Notes: generated by a model from the letters alone, not told the origin. 23,341 bases of DNA from an uncultured Pedobacter sp. (GCF_946480185.1 NZ_CAMLIG010000043.1:1-23341), one strand, 5' to 3'; numbered from the stretch's first letter, positions 1-9,582 are shown. Numbers and translations are program-made.

Positions 1-111
1 AAAGAGATCACCACGTCGTTACCCTCCTCGTGATGACGGGCTGGATGGGAAGGCAATGCAAAAACAGGAGCGCCCACAAAGTAAGCTAAACGCACAAAAC
101 TTTGTAAATAG
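1..111. repeat. Direct repeat copy A of a dispersed intergenic element
   Basis: The first ~80 bases recur at 343-422 with only two differences, and the similarity fades over the next 30 bases. The right-hand part of this copy (83-124, containing AAGCTAAACGCACAAAAC) recurs a third time at 891-932 with two differences. The block contains a CGTGATGACGGG motif, of which a TGATGACGGG variant reappears near 1139. It encodes no credible protein: the open frame at 56-256 consists of repeat sequence. It is probably a family-specific intergenic repeat; its function is unknown. Confidence 0.8.
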
Positions 112-342
112 ACAAATTCCGCCAGCCGGGGGGCGGGCAGGCAACGGTGGCTTTTTGGTTCCTTTTCAGCTAAAGGAAATTGCACTAGCAATCTTGAGAG
201 CCGAAAAAAATCAAACAATAACTCGAAAAAAGAACCAGCCTTTCCGGCGGCAATGAGCCGGGAACCCGTTCCAAAGAAGAGAAATCATAAAATTCAAGAC
301 AAAATAAAAAGGGAACATAACAGACATGATAGTGCGAGAAAC

Positions 343-453
343 AAAGAGATCACCACGTCGTTGCCCTCCTCGTGATGACGGGCAGGATGGGAAGGCAATG
401 CAAAAACAGGAGCGCCCACAAAACAAGTTAAACGTACAAAATATTGTAAACCT
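343..453. repeat. Direct repeat copy B of the same element
   Basis: This is the second copy of the block at 1-111. It begins AAAGAGATCACCACGTCGTT, as copy A does, then differs by A to G in the following triplet and by CTGG to CAGG further on. After about 80 bases it diverges gradually (AAACAAGTTAAACGTAC against AAAGTAAGCTAAACGCAC). The two copies lie 342 bases apart in the same orientation, which suggests duplication or separate insertions of one element. Confidence 0.8.
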
Positions 454-733
454 TAGAAGGCAAAACAGAAAAATCCTTTCATTGAAAAAGACCTAAAGCG
501 GTATGTGTGGGCAATAGCAAGAATGGGAGGGCTATGAAAGTAAAAGACATCCCGGGATTACAACCATCTGGATTGGAATAAAATACTTTAATGCTGCCCT
601 CAAGGGATGGGAGTTAGCTAGAAATGTGTCCACACGATAGTTCTTGGACGGGAGCCACCTAACTTTTGCGTTCTCTTGGATAGTTGAAATTATTCTATTA
701 ACCATAATCTTCCCGCTCGCCACCGCGGGGCTC

Positions 734-762
734 AATACTTTTTTCTTAGCCAAAAAAGTATT
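734..762. repeat. Perfect 11-bp hairpin in repeat-rich spacer
   Basis: AATACTTTTTT at 734-744 pairs perfectly with AAAAAAGTATT at 752-762 across a 7-base loop. A sister hairpin with the stem GTTACTTTTTT lies at 10626-10651, and its outer base pairs differ in a compensating way. The GC-rich flank at 780-860 (containing CGCACAAGGCCAGCACCCGG) appears to belong to the same intergenic element. The T-rich and A-rich arms would also look like a bidirectional terminator, but no gene ends nearby. Confidence 0.7.
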
Positions 763-890
763 CAAAAAGGCAAGGTAAAACGATCCTTCATCCGCACAAG
801 GCCAGCACCCGGCTCGGCGTTTTACCGGCCCACCGCTCCCTGTCGCTTGGCAAGCCTACATCATATCTGTAATAGTATGATCCCCAAAAT

Positions 891-932
891 AAGCTAAACG
901 CACAAAACATTGTAAACAGACAAATTCCGCCT
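891..932. repeat. Partial third copy of the 1-111 repeat (right half)
   Basis: AAGCTAAACGCACAAAACATTGTAAACAGACAAATTCCGCC matches 83-124 with two differences. Only the right-hand half of the element is present here. It extends past the point where copy B has diverged, so the three copies define different boundaries of a modular repeat. Confidence 0.75.
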
Positions 933-1038
933 TCCTACCATTGACGTTTTTCATAATTAGACTATTAAAAGCAGAGCCTTTTTATCATGCGGAGACGAAG
1001 CAACGGTTTGCGGGTGAGAATCTTTCGTAGCCATCGCT

Positions 1039-1064
1039 CCCCTTCGATTCCGCTCAGGATGACA
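1039..1064. repeat. Dispersed repeat with a CCCTTCGA...CTCAGG core
   Basis: CCCCTTCGATTCCGCTCAGG followed by ATGACA. The same 25-base core is found at 18427-18451 with three differences. Sequences of this kind (reverse complement beginning TGTCATCCTGAGC) are widespread intergenic elements in Bacteroidota. Both copies here sit in non-coding spacers. The rest of 1-1287 contains no gene I can support. A CCTCC/GGAGG hairpin at 1250-1263 is the only other notable structure. Confidence 0.65.
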
Positions 1065-1287
1065 CCCCTTATATTGTTGATAAATCATGAATTTTAACGC
1101 CATTTCATATTGATTTGTATGAAATATATTAGACCTCATGATGACGGGTTGAAGGGGGGCGGTGCAAAGAAATCAGATGCCTATGTAATAGGCTAAAATG
1201 ATTGTGTCGGTATTAATTGGAATGTTAAACTTGCATGTGAGATGTCTCTCCTCCAACTGGAGGATCGACGTGAGAGAGAAGTATCGA

Positions 1288-1743
1288 CTATTTACAATCC
1301 ACCGGCTTAAACAAAAAACCGTCTTCAAATTTCAATTGAGAATGGTCTTTGAAATAAGTTTTGCCTAAATAGGTTACAATTTCGCCATAGCCTTGTTTCA
1401 AATCGTTTCCTGATTTAAGAAATACCAAGGGGTTTTTTGAAACTTTTCCTTCGGCATTAAAAACATAATCCACAAATAAAGTATCGCCCTTAAAATAGCC
1501 GGCGATATCACCCTTGGCATCGTCTTTTTCTGCAAAGTTGAAAGCGAGTTTTCCGGTAACTTTTCCGTCGATAATCTCATAAGATAGAGAAGCGGAATCT
1601 GTTTTTACGTTTGCCTCGTAGCACTGCTTTGCAGTTTTGGCGGTGTCAGCTGTACTGGCTTCGGTATTTTCTTTTGGCTTATTCTGGTTGCAGGCAACAA
1701 CTAAAAAAATGCTGGCGGATAATAAATTGATCAATGTTTTCAT
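1288..1743 (-). CDS. Small lipoprotein of unknown function
   Basis: The protein has 151 residues if translation starts at the ATG at 1743. The frame is open for another 23 codons to an ATG at 1812, but only the inner start places a lipoprotein signal at the N-terminus: a short basic start, a hydrophobic stretch and the lipobox LVVAC, with Cys at about residue 18. A low-complexity Glu/Ala/Thr linker follows, then a domain of about 100 residues with alternating strands, including the repeated idea of GDIAGYFKGDTLFVDY. It is probably anchored to a membrane facing the periplasm or cell surface. It lies downstream of the amidohydrolase gene, 81 bases away, with a hairpin in between, so it may be transcribed separately. 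I do not recognise a family with a known function. Confidence 0.8.
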   Translation of the reverse strand: MKTLINLLSASIFLVVACNQNKPKENTEASTADTAKTAKQCYEANVKTDSASLSYEIIDGKVTGKLAFNFAEKDDAKGDIAGYFKGDTLFVDYVFNAEGKVSKNPLVFLKSGNDLKQGYGEIVTYLGKTYFKDHSQLKFEDGFLFKPVDCK

Positions 1744-1785
1744 GATATCATGTTTTATGAATTCTAAGATAAACAAAATAATTTC

Positions 1786-1818
1786 AGACTTACGAAATTT
1801 TTGAGGCTTCATAAGTCT
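1786..1818 (-). terminator. Possible terminator after the amidohydrolase gene
   Basis: AGACTTACGAA at 1786-1796 pairs with TTCATAAGTCT at 1808-1818 through 11 pairs, one of them a G-T wobble, with an 11-base loop. On the minus strand the stem lies 6 bases past the amidohydrolase stop codon and is followed by an AT-rich run (ATTATTTTGTTT) rather than a clean T-tract. It would separate the secA group from the small lipoprotein gene. Strength is uncertain. Confidence 0.45.
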
Positions 1819-1824
1819 CTCAAA

Positions 1825-3018
1825 TTAATTCCCTAACTCCTTAACTGCTAAATAAGCCATTAAGCCAGTGCTTAAGGCTAAGGAACTTTCTTCAATGTCG
1901 AAATTTGGGGTATGTACAGATGAAGTAATTCCTTTAGCTTCGTTACGCGTTCCTAAACGGTAGAAACAGGCGTCGCTGGCTTGCGAGAAATAAGCAAAAT
2001 CTTCTGCCGCCATCCATATATCTATGTCCAAAACGTTTTCTTCGCCCAAATAATCAATTGCGGCTGTTTTAGCTCTAGCAGCTAATTTTTCTTCGTTTAC
2101 TAAAAATGGATAACCTTTATGGATGTCGAAATCGCAAGTTCCGCCCATTCCTTCGGCAATACTTTCTGCCATTTTTTTCATTTTCACATGCGCTTCTGCT
2201 CGCCATTTTTCGTTCAAGGTTCTAAAAGTGCCTTCTAGGTAAACTTCATTTGGGATAACATTGGTAGCGCCATTGGCAATTACCTTTCCAAAAGATAAAA
2301 CAGAGGGAGAACGTGGATCGGCATGGCGGCTTACAATTGTTTGCAAGGCGGTAATGATGTGCGCCATAATCACCACCGGGTCTATGTTTTGTTGAGGTTG
2401 TGCCGCGTGGCCACCTTTTCCTTTTATAGTTACGTAAAGTTCATCGGCGGAAGCCATATATTTACCAGACCTGATGCCAATTTTGCCGGCATCAATCATA
2501 GGCATTACATGTTGGCCCAAAACAGCAGAGGGTTTCGGGTTTTCCAAAACGCCTTCTTTGATCATCAGGTTTGCGCCACCGGGTAATTTCTCTTCGCCGG
2601 GTTGAAAGATAAACTTAATGCTGCCCCCAAAATCATTTTTTAACTGAGATAATATACGGGCCGTACCCAATAACGAAGAAGTATGTACATCATGTCCGCA
2701 GGCATGCATTACGCCAACATTCTTTGATTTGTAATCTACATCGTTGGTTTCTGTAATAGGTAGTGCGTCCATGTCGCCTCTAAGGGCAATTACTTTATCA
2801 GATGGTTTTGCGCCCTTTAAAATCCCCACCACACCGGTTCCGGCTAATTCATGATAAGGAATGCCCAATTTATCCAACTCTGCTTTAACAAAAGCCGAAG
2901 TTTTATACTCTTCAAAAGAAAGCTCGGGGTTGGCGTGTAAATGTCTTCTATTTTTGATCACATCGGCATGAATTTCTTCTGCCAGTTTTTTTATCTTATC
3001 TATCAACATGGTATTCAT
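1825..3018 (-). CDS. M20 family amidohydrolase/peptidase
   Basis: A cytoplasmic metallohydrolase of the M20D group (N-acyl-amino-acid amidohydrolase, hippurate hydrolase or IAA-amino acid hydrolase type), about 397 residues, a normal family length. Visible signatures are RRHLHANPELSF near the N-terminus, RGDMDALP, the metal-binding HACGHDVH at about residues 105-112, PGEE at about 140, GQHVMP, and the C-terminal HTPNF. Known M20D enzymes use the Cys and His of CGH, a Glu of PGEE and two further His residues to hold two metal ions; all appear present. The substrate cannot be told from sequence. The start is taken at the ATG at 3018; the ATG at 3009 is equally possible, and the open frame to 3045 has no better start. 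Either start overlaps the end of the SPOR gene, so translation is probably coupled. Confidence 0.92.
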   Translation of the reverse strand: MNTMLIDKIKKLAEEIHADVIKNRRHLHANPELSFEEYKTSAFVKAELDKLGIPYHELAGTGVVGILKGAKPSDKVIALRGDMDALPITETNDVDYKSKNVGVMHACGHDVHTSSLLGTARILSQLKNDFGGSIKFIFQPGEEKLPGGANLMIKEGVLENPKPSAVLGQHVMPMIDAGKIGIRSGKYMASADELYVTIKGKGGHAAQPQQNIDPVVIMAHIITALQTIVSRHADPRSPSVLSFGKVIANGATNVIPNEVYLEGTFRTLNEKWRAEAHVKMKKMAESIAEGMGGTCDFDIHKGYPFLVNEEKLAARAKTAAIDYLGEENVLDIDIWMAAEDFAYFSQASDACFYRLGTRNEAKGITSSVHTPNFDIEESSLALSTGLMAYLAVKELGN

Positions 3019-3433
3019 CAGCTTTAAGCGGATTGATGCGCTCATTAAAAATAAAAAGTGTTGGAAATTGTGGCCGCAGTTCGGTAATTAACTTTTGTGC
3101 TTCGGCTTTGGTTCTAAAGTCGCCAACTTTTACCCGATAATTAGGTTGTGTATAAGAAATGTAAGTGGAATATTCTGGATACAGCGCATTAAAACGGGCT
3201 TGTTCGCTATAGGCTTCTTTTCTGTCGTTGCCGAAAAAAACCTGTACCCGGTAGCCATAAACAACAATAGGCGTACCGTCTTTGGTAACGCCTTTGTTGA
3301 GTGCAATTCTTCGGGCTATTAAACTATCTATTAAAGGATCTTTTACAACAGTTACTTTTCCGGCTTCTTGTGCAAATGCACCGGTGGCGAAAAGACTGAT
3401 TAAAACTGTAACTATGTTCCTTTTGATATTCAT
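2996..3433 (-). CDS. Secreted SPOR-domain protein
   Basis: A protein of 145 residues with a clear Sec signal peptide (KRN at the start, a hydrophobic core, and AFAQ as the likely cleavage site near residue 21). Residues ~58-140 look like a SPOR domain: YGYRVQVFFG opens it, a helix follows (DRKEAYSEQARFNAL), and YRVKVGDFRTKAEAQKLITEL gives the characteristic VGDF-x-TKxEA repeat half. SPOR domains bind glycan strands of peptidoglycan stripped of stem peptides and often sit at the division septum. The start ATG directly follows the secA stop codon (TAAATG), and the gene's 3' end overlaps the amidohydrolase start, so all three genes are probably one transcript. The exact role of this protein is unknown. 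Confidence 0.9.
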   Translation of the reverse strand: MNIKRNIVTVLISLFATGAFAQEAGKVTVVKDPLIDSLIARRIALNKGVTKDGTPIVVYGYRVQVFFGNDRKEAYSEQARFNALYPEYSTYISYTQPNYRVKVGDFRTKAEAQKLITELRPQFPTLFIFNERINPLKADEYHVDR

Positions 3434-6400
3434 TTAAGACTGTCCGTGGCAGCTTTTGTATTTTTTACCGCTACCGCAAGGGCAAGGGTCGTTTCTGCCT
3501 ATTTTAACTTCAGCCTTCACTGGCTGTGGTTTTTGTAATTCTCTGGTATCCTCAATAGGTACGCCATTGTTTTCCAACACGGTATCTGATTTTGAGGTTT
3601 TTAACCTGCTCATATCAGTTTTTGGCTGTGGAGCGGCTTCTCTTAACGGAGCATTTCCTTGTATTGGGATAACACCCTTAAACAAGAAACTTACCACTTC
3701 TTTATTGACTACGCCAAGCATGCCTTTAAATAAATCAAATGCCTCAACTTTGTAAACTACCAATGGATCTTTCTGCTCGTAAACTGCATTTTGTACAGAT
3801 TGTTTCAGATCATCCATCTCACGTAAATGCTCTTTCCAGGTATCATCAATCAGCGAAAGCGTAATGGTTTTTTCAAAAGCTTTTACCACTTCTTTTCCTT
3901 TATTTTCTACTGATTTTTTTAATGGTGCTGCAACTTGTATGCCGTGACTTCCATCAGTAAACGGAACTACAATACTTTCGATGCTTTCCCCACGATTATC
4001 AAATACATCTTTTAGTACCGGATAAGCTTGGTTTGCAACCTCTTCTGATTTGTGTTTGTAGAACTTTAACGCTTCTGCAAAAACCTTATCAGCAAGTTTA
4101 TCAATGTTTGTATTGGTGAATTCTTCTTCTGTAACCTGACTGTCGAAAGCGAAAATTCTTAGCACTTCCAGTTTGAAGCCTTCGTAGTTGCCACTTTCTT
4201 TATAATCAATTACCACATCGTCAACAACATCTAAAATCATGTTTTCGATATCTACATCCAAACGCTCGCCAAATAGGGCATTTTTACGTTTGGTGTAAAT
4301 TACGGTACGTTGCGAGTTCATCACATCATCATACTCCAACAATCGCTTACGGATACCGAAGTTGTTTTCTTCTACTTTCTTTTGCGCTCTTTCAATAGAG
4401 TTGGTAATCATGGAATGCTGAATCACTTCGCCTTCTTCAATTCCCATACGCACCATTAATCCTGCGATACGCTCTGAGCCGAAAAGACGCATTAAATTGT
4501 CTTCTAACGACACGAAGAACTGAGATGAACCTGGGTCTCCTTGACGACCAGCTCTACCTCTTAACTGCCTATCTACACGGCGAGATTCGTGACGTTCTGT
4601 ACCTACGATAGCCAAACCGCCAGAGGCTTTTACGCCTTCGCCCAATTTAATATCCGTACCACGACCGGCCATGTTGGTTGCAATGGTTACTTGACCAGGC
4701 TTACCTGCTTCTGCAACAATATCAGCCTCTCTTTGGTGGAGTTTTGCGTTTAATACGTTGTGTTTAATTCCTTTCATTTTAAGCATACGGCTTAATAATT
4801 CAGAAATTTCTACCGATGTTGTACCTACTAAAACAGGGCGTCCGGCTTGCGTTAATTCAACAATTTCTTCTGCAACGGCATTGTATTTTTCTCGCATGGT
4901 TCGGTAAACTTTATCCTGTCTATCGTCACGAATGATTGGGCGGTTGGTTGGAATTTCAACCACATCCAATTTGTAGATTTCCCAAAGCTCACCGGCTTCT
5001 GTAACCGCAGTACCCGTCATACCGGCTAACTTGTGGTACATTCTAAAATAGTTCTGTAAAGTAATGGTTGCGTAAGTTTGTGTCGCATCCTCCACTTTTA
5101 CATTTTCTTTGGCTTCAATAGCTTGGTGTAAACCATCTGAATAACGACGGCCATCCATGATACGGCCAGTTTGCTCATCAACAATCTTCACTTTTCCTTC
5201 GTCAATGATGTATTCGGTATCTTTTTCAAATAAAGTATAAGCTTTTAAAAGCTGGTTTACAGAATGGATACGTTCTGATTTAATCGAGAAATCTCTAATC
5301 AGCTCGTCTTTTTTGGTTGCTTTCTCCTCGTTGCTTAGGTTTGATTTTTCGATATCGGCAATCTCTGAGCCTACATCAGGCATGACAAAAAAGTGCGCAT
5401 CTTCACCAGAAGCCGTAATTAACTCAATTCCTTTTTCTGAAAGCTCTACTTGGTTGTTTTTTTCATCAATTACAAAGAAAAGCTCTGCATCGGCTTTTGG
5501 CATTTCTTTGTTTTGATCTTGCATGTAATAGTTTTCGGTTTTGTTTAGGATGCCTTTCATTCCAGGCTCGCTCAAAAACTTAATCAATGCTTTATTTTTA
5601 GGTAAACCACGGTAAGCTCTAAATAAAGCCAAACCGCCTTCGCCTTCTTCTGGGCCAGTTTTTCCGTCGGCTATTAGTTTTTTTGCTTCATTTAAGGCAC
5701 TGGTTACATAGTTTTTTTGTGCATTTACCAAACGCTCAATACGTGGTTTTAAATCGTAAAACTCATGCTCGTCTCCGCGAGGGATTGGTCCAGAGATAAT
5801 TAAAGGTGTACGGGCATCATCAATTAAAACCGAATCCACCTCATCCACAATTGCATAATGTAATTTGCCCTGCACCAGTTCTTCCGGTGAGCGTGTCATA
5901 TTGTCACGTAAGTAATCAAAACCGAACTCGTTATTGGTTCCGTAAACCACGTCTGCTTGGTAGGCTTTTCTTCTTTGTGGCGAGTTGGGCTGGTGTTTAT
6001 CAATACAATCAACCGCTAAACCGTGAAATTCGAAAACCGGGCCGTTCCACTCGCTATCACGACGGGCCAAATAATCATTCACCGTAACCACGTGAATACC
6101 TTGGCCAGAAAGTGCGTTTAAATAAATAGGCAAAGTACCCACCAACGTTTTACCCTCACCAGTTGCCATCTCGGCAATTTTACCTTCGTGTAAAACAATA
6201 CCGCCAATCAGCTGCACATCGTAATGTACCATGTTCCATTTTACCTCTGTTCCGGCGGCTAACCAGCTGTTGTGGTGAATGGCTTTATCGCCTTTAATTA
6301 ATACGTTAGGCTTGCGGGCAGCTAATTCCCTGTCAAAATCTGTTGCGGTAACTTCAATGGTTTCGTTTTCTGTGAAACGGCGGGCCGTGTCTTTCATCAC

Positions 6401-6739
6401 CGCGAAAGCTTCGGGCAATAGCTCCAATAAAGTTTCCTCTAATTTTTTGTTTCTGTCTTTACCTAAACGGTCAATTTCATCGTAAAATGCTGTTTTTTCG
6501 GTTAAAGCCATATCTGGATTGTCCAGCACATTGGTCTTTATTTCTTCAATTCTAGCATCTATCTCTGCTAAAGAAGTTTTGATACGTTGTTTAAAATCCA
6601 AGGTTTTAGCCCTTAATTCATCATGGCTAAGGCTTCCTAATTTTTCATATTCGGCTTTAATTTTTTCAACCAGCGGTCTTGCGGCCTTAACATCTCTATC
6701 GGATTTGCTACCGAATAACTTATTTATAAAACTTAACAT
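3434..6739 (-). CDS. secA: Preprotein translocase ATPase SecA
   Basis: SecA is the ATPase that drives secretory proteins through the SecYEG channel. At 1101 residues it is longer than E. coli SecA (901), as is usual in Bacteroidota. Walker A MATGEGKT is at 191-198, about 85 residues later than in E. coli. The Walker B/DEAD motif DEVD is at 299-302, followed by [24 protein letters not shown] is at ~521-532, about 70 residues further from DEVD than in E. coli. MAGRGTD is at 690-696, then [12 protein letters not shown]. The C-terminus carries the zinc-binding tail NDPCPCGSG...CHG, which contacts SecB or the ribosome in known homologues. A long spacer (6740-7105) lies upstream. I saw no perfect -7 element there, and no SecM-like arrest gene is apparent. 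Confidence 0.99.
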   Translation of the reverse strand: MLSFINKLFGSKSDRDVKAARPLVEKIKAEYEKLGSLSHDELRAKTLDFKQRIKTSLAEIDARIEEIKTNVLDNPDMALTEKTAFYDEIDRLGKDRNKKLEETLLELLPEAFAVMKDTARRFTENETIEVTATDFDRELAARKPNVLIKGDKAIHHNSWLAAGTEVKWNMVHYDVQLIGGIVLHEGKIAEMATGEGKTLVGTLPIYLNALSGQGIHVVTVNDYLARRDSEWNGPVFEFHGLAVDCIDKHQPNSPQRRKAYQADVVYGTNNEFGFDYLRDNMTRSPEELVQGKLHYAIVDEVDSVLIDDARTPLIISGPIPRGDEHEFYDLKPRIERLVNAQKNYVTSALNEAKKLIADGKTGPEEGEGGLALFRAYRGLPKNKALIKFLSEPGMKGILNKTENYYMQDQNKEMPKADAELFFVIDEKNNQVELSEKGIELITASGEDAHFFVMPDVGSEIADIEKSNLSNEEKATKKDELIRDFSIKSERIHSVNQLLKAYTLFEKDTEYIIDEGKVKIVDEQTGRIMDGRRYSDGLHQAIEAKENVKVEDATQTYATITLQNYFRMYHKLAGMTGTAVTEAGELWEIYKLDVVEIPTNRPIIRDDRQDKVYRTMREKYNAVAEEIVELTQAGRPVLVGTTSVEISELLSRMLKMKGIKHNVLNAKLHQREADIVAEAGKPGQVTIATNMAGRGTDIKLGEGVKASGGLAIVGTERHESRRVDRQLRGRAGRQGDPGSSQFFVSLEDNLMRLFGSERIAGLMVRMGIEEGEVIQHSMITNSIERAQKKVEENNFGIRKRLLEYDDVMNSQRTVIYTKRKNALFGERLDVDIENMILDVVDDVVIDYKESGNYEGFKLEVLRIFAFDSQVTEEEFTNTNIDKLADKVFAEALKFYKHKSEEVANQAYPVLKDVFDNRGESIESIVVPFTDGSHGIQVAAPLKKSVENKGKEVVKAFEKTITLSLIDDTWKEHLREMDDLKQSVQNAVYEQKDPLVVYKVEAFDLFKGMLGVVNKEVVSFLFKGVIPIQGNAPLREAAPQPKTDMSRLKTSKSDTVLENNGVPIEDTRELQKPQPVKAEVKIGRNDPCPCGSGKKYKSCHGQS

Positions 6740-7105
6740 CTTCTTTTTTTGGATATTTAAAATAAAATCAACAACTAAGCCATCTGCAATATTTACGTCA
6801 TAATGGCAAGTTGGGCGGTAAAAATAGGATTTTATTTAAGGCTTTTCAGCTTATTGGCTATATGATTTAAGTTTTTTTAACATTTGAGTTTTTTGAATTG
6901 ACGTTTTGGCTTAAAAACGCTAATAATATGTGGGCGATTTTAATACAAGACATTTTTTTTAACCACATAGGCACATAGCCATTCAATTTTATAAGAAGGT
7001 CTTTTTAGCCACACAAAAGTAGCTGAAGCCATGCTTCAGCAAAAAATGCAATCTTTTGTCTCTATGTGGTTTCATTTTTCTGTCATGTATTTAAGTGGAC
7101 TATAA
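6740..7105. other. Intergenic spacer with nested inverted repeats
   Basis: There is no credible gene in these 366 bases between secA and the PIG-L deacetylase, which are both on the minus strand. It must hold the secA promoter and the end of the deacetylase transcript. AACCACATAG at 6961-6970 is exactly complementary to CTATGTGGTT at 7062-7071. Inside this pair lies a perfect 8-bp hairpin, GCTGAAGC-CAT-GCTTCAGC, at 7022-7040. A related CACATAGAGACATAG motif recurs at 9583-9597, so this is probably a dispersed element rather than a gene-specific signal. Confidence 0.6.
7022..7040. repeat. Perfect hairpin GCTGAAGC-CAT-GCTTCAGC
   Basis: The stem is 8 bp with a 3-base loop, followed on the plus strand by AAAAAAT. 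It is enclosed by the 10-bp inverted arms at 6961-6970 and 7062-7071. It lies 66 bases beyond the stop codon of the PIG-L gene, but in that gene's direction the T-run precedes rather than follows the stem, so it is not a standard terminator for it. Confidence 0.6.
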
Positions 7106-9532
7106 TTATTTTGCCAATAAATTCATAAATAACCTATAAGCTCCGGGTACGCCGGCCGGCAATTCCCTAAAAAACACCAAGCCGGTATAAACAAATTTGC
7201 CTTTTCCGTAGTGGGCAATCAGTAATGAACCGTCGCTTTCCTTCTCGCCGGTGTCTTTCATGCTTAAAGGTTTTTCATATTCTTTGCTGGCATTGCTCAC
7301 AAAATAAATTCCGCGTTCCTGTATCCAATTCTCAAAATCGCTTGCAGTAATTTTATTTGGATAGTTTAAGGTCTTGCTTTCCGGATTTACAAAGTTAACT
7401 TTTGCATTTTCTTCTGTTACACGGTCTCTGGTGATGGTAAATGGATAAGGTCCAATTTCATCAACTAGCAATGGCCGGTTTACGTTGTATTGCACCAAAT
7501 AAACGCCACCGTTTGCCACGTAATCCATCAGTTTTGCTTGCACAAACTTCATCCGTTCATTTACGTTGTAGGTTCTTACGCCGGCTATAATTGCATCATA
7601 TTTGCTGATGTCGCCGTTTGATAAATCATTCTCAGAAAGCAAGGTGACGTTTAAACCTATTTCGCGTAAAGCTTCTGGAACCAAATCACCGGCACCCACA
7701 ATATAGCCGATGTTTTTTGCAGTGCTTTTTAAATCCAATTTTACCAATTTGGCTGTTGCCGGAGGGAAATAGGTGATGCTTGGGATATGCTCATAACTGA
7801 TGGTTTTAATGCCATCGTTATATTTTTTTCCATCTATTAAAACCTCGGCTTTAAGTGATCCGTCTGCTGCATTTGTTAAAGGCAAGATTGAAAAAACCAA
7901 ACTCTGCTCTTCGTCCTTATTTTTAAAGCTGAAATCTACCTTTTGTGGCGAAACTTTCCAGCCTTTTGGTGCTTGTAAGGTAAGAATGCCATTTGCGTTG
8001 TCTTTAAACGCTTTTAATTTTATGGTAATGCTTTTAGGGTTTTCATCATTAAAAATAAAAGCTTTGGTATTGATATTTGCGGTAACCGGTGGCGTTATCG
8101 CCAAAGGTTGGTAAACTTCGCCACGTACAGCGTCTGTATATTTATAAACAATTGGGCGCTGAAAATCTAAATCAGTGCCGTTGATGTTTACAGAAAAATT
8201 GAGCGAATCTGCCGGCTTTCCTTCCGGATTGTTCAACAAGCTTTGAGCTGCGATATGGTACCTGCCAATTTCATGCGCTTTCGCTAACCAATAAGGCTGA
8301 CTCATATTCGCCGAAGTTTTCTCGCCGTCGAGCGATGCCAATTGGTTAGGTTTTAGCACCAAGCTTTTATTCCAGTTTTTGATGCTGATTTTTACGTCTG
8401 GAATTTGGGAAATCAAATCAACTTTTACCTTATAGGCAGTATTTACGGCGTTAAACGGAGCGTTAGAATAAGCCTCGAACCAAGTTCCGCTACTTGCTAA
8501 AATGATGTTTTTAAGTTCGTTTATTTTGTTGGTCACCAAATCAGTCTTGGGCAATTTTGATAGCACATGATACAAATTGAGCAGTTGTGGGATACTTTTT
8601 TCTGGCTCTTGTGGGTTAAAGCTACTCACTACAGCAGCAACTAATCCGTCAACTTTAGCTGCGCCTTTAATTTGGCTCCAGTTGGTGCTGATGCCTTCCA
8701 TTAAACCCGTTTTGGGCAATACGCCTTGCCAAGCGCTAAAATATTCTAAGCTACTTCCACGTTGTTTTGCACTTCCAAAACCTTGGCTTTTATGCATGGA
8801 GCGACTGTCTGCCGCAATTTCGCCATAGCTTTTGCCGAGTAATTTATTGTAAACACCCACATCAATTTTTAACTGGTCGTTGGATGTATTATCGTTTCCT
8901 CCAAAATTATAATTGTTCCATAAAATTCGTTTGGCCTGCCAAACCGAAACTTCTTTTAATTGCTCTGGGAAAAATTTGGGATCTGCGGCCTTGGTAAAAG
9001 CTTCCTGTGCTAAAATGGAAGAGGCGGCATGATGTCCGTGTCCGGCTCTGGCATCAGACGGAAAACGGGTAATGATTACATCCGGCCTAAATTTTCTGAT
9101 GATGTAAACCACATCTGATAAAATGGAATCCTTGTTCCAAATTTTAAAAGTTTCTTCCGGAGTTTTTGAGAAACCAAAATCATTTGCCCGGGTAAAGAAC
9201 TGCATGGCGCAGTCGTTTCTGCGGGCGGCTAAAAGTTCTTGCGTTCTAATCAGCCCTAAATCTTCTGCTTGTTCATTGCCAATTAAATTTTGCCCGCCAT
9301 CGCCTCGTGTTAACGCTAAATAGCCGGTTTTATATAGTTTTTCTTTTGCTAAGTAAGCCAACAAACGGGTGTTTTCGTCATCCGGATGTGCCGCAATGTA
9401 TAAAACACTGCCGGTAACGCCCAGTTTTTTCATCGCTAAAAGTAGCTCGGAGGAGTTGAGCTGTGGCGATGTTTGCGCAATGGATAAAGAGGTGATGAAA
9501 AGGAAAAGCAGACCTAATAACTTAAATTTCAT
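7106..9532 (-). CDS. Secreted PIG-L family deacetylase with long C-terminal extension
   Basis: A protein of 808 residues with a Sec signal peptide (hydrophobic residues ~4-18, likely cleaved after SIAQ). Residues ~40-200 form a PIG-L/LmbE deacetylase domain: AHPDDE at 48-53, RTQELLAARR at ~96-105, and GHGHH at 164-168. In known members the His and Asp of AHPDDE and a His of the later motif bind zinc, and substrates are N-acetylglucosamine-containing compounds. The middle (~360-580) looks like beta-sandwich sequence. The last ~200 residues (from about KNIGYIVGAGD) resemble the flavodoxin-like ThuA/glutamine-amidotransferase fold: DLVPEALREIG, then YDAIIAGVRTYN and GGVYLVQYN. The protein is probably periplasmic or secreted and acts on an extracellular glycan, but the substrate is unknown. 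It diverges from the DUF6503-like gene. Confidence 0.9.
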   Translation of the reverse strand: MKFKLLGLLFLFITSLSIAQTSPQLNSSELLLAMKKLGVTGSVLYIAAHPDDENTRLLAYLAKEKLYKTGYLALTRGDGGQNLIGNEQAEDLGLIRTQELLAARRNDCAMQFFTRANDFGFSKTPEETFKIWNKDSILSDVVYIIRKFRPDVIITRFPSDARAGHGHHAASSILAQEAFTKAADPKFFPEQLKEVSVWQAKRILWNNYNFGGNDNTSNDQLKIDVGVYNKLLGKSYGEIAADSRSMHKSQGFGSAKQRGSSLEYFSAWQGVLPKTGLMEGISTNWSQIKGAAKVDGLVAAVVSSFNPQEPEKSIPQLLNLYHVLSKLPKTDLVTNKINELKNIILASSGTWFEAYSNAPFNAVNTAYKVKVDLISQIPDVKISIKNWNKSLVLKPNQLASLDGEKTSANMSQPYWLAKAHEIGRYHIAAQSLLNNPEGKPADSLNFSVNINGTDLDFQRPIVYKYTDAVRGEVYQPLAITPPVTANINTKAFIFNDENPKSITIKLKAFKDNANGILTLQAPKGWKVSPQKVDFSFKNKDEEQSLVFSILPLTNAADGSLKAEVLIDGKKYNDGIKTISYEHIPSITYFPPATAKLVKLDLKSTAKNIGYIVGAGDLVPEALREIGLNVTLLSENDLSNGDISKYDAIIAGVRTYNVNERMKFVQAKLMDYVANGGVYLVQYNVNRPLLVDEIGPYPFTITRDRVTEENAKVNFVNPESKTLNYPNKITASDFENWIQERGIYFVSNASKEYEKPLSMKDTGEKESDGSLLIAHYGKGKFVYTGLVFFRELPAGVPGAYRLFMNLLAK

Positions 9533-9582
9533 AAGAGAAATAGCTTTGTAAAATGAGGAAGCAATTTAGCAATTTTTTATAA

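Noticed and set aside
56..1139. Open frames of 60-77 codons in the left spacer
   Set aside because: They are made of repeat and hairpin sequence, have no family resemblance, and overlap one another on both strands.
1744..1812. Upstream extension of the small lipoprotein to the ATG at 1812
   Set aside because: The extension would bury the lipoprotein signal 23 residues inside and overlaps the probable terminator hairpin.
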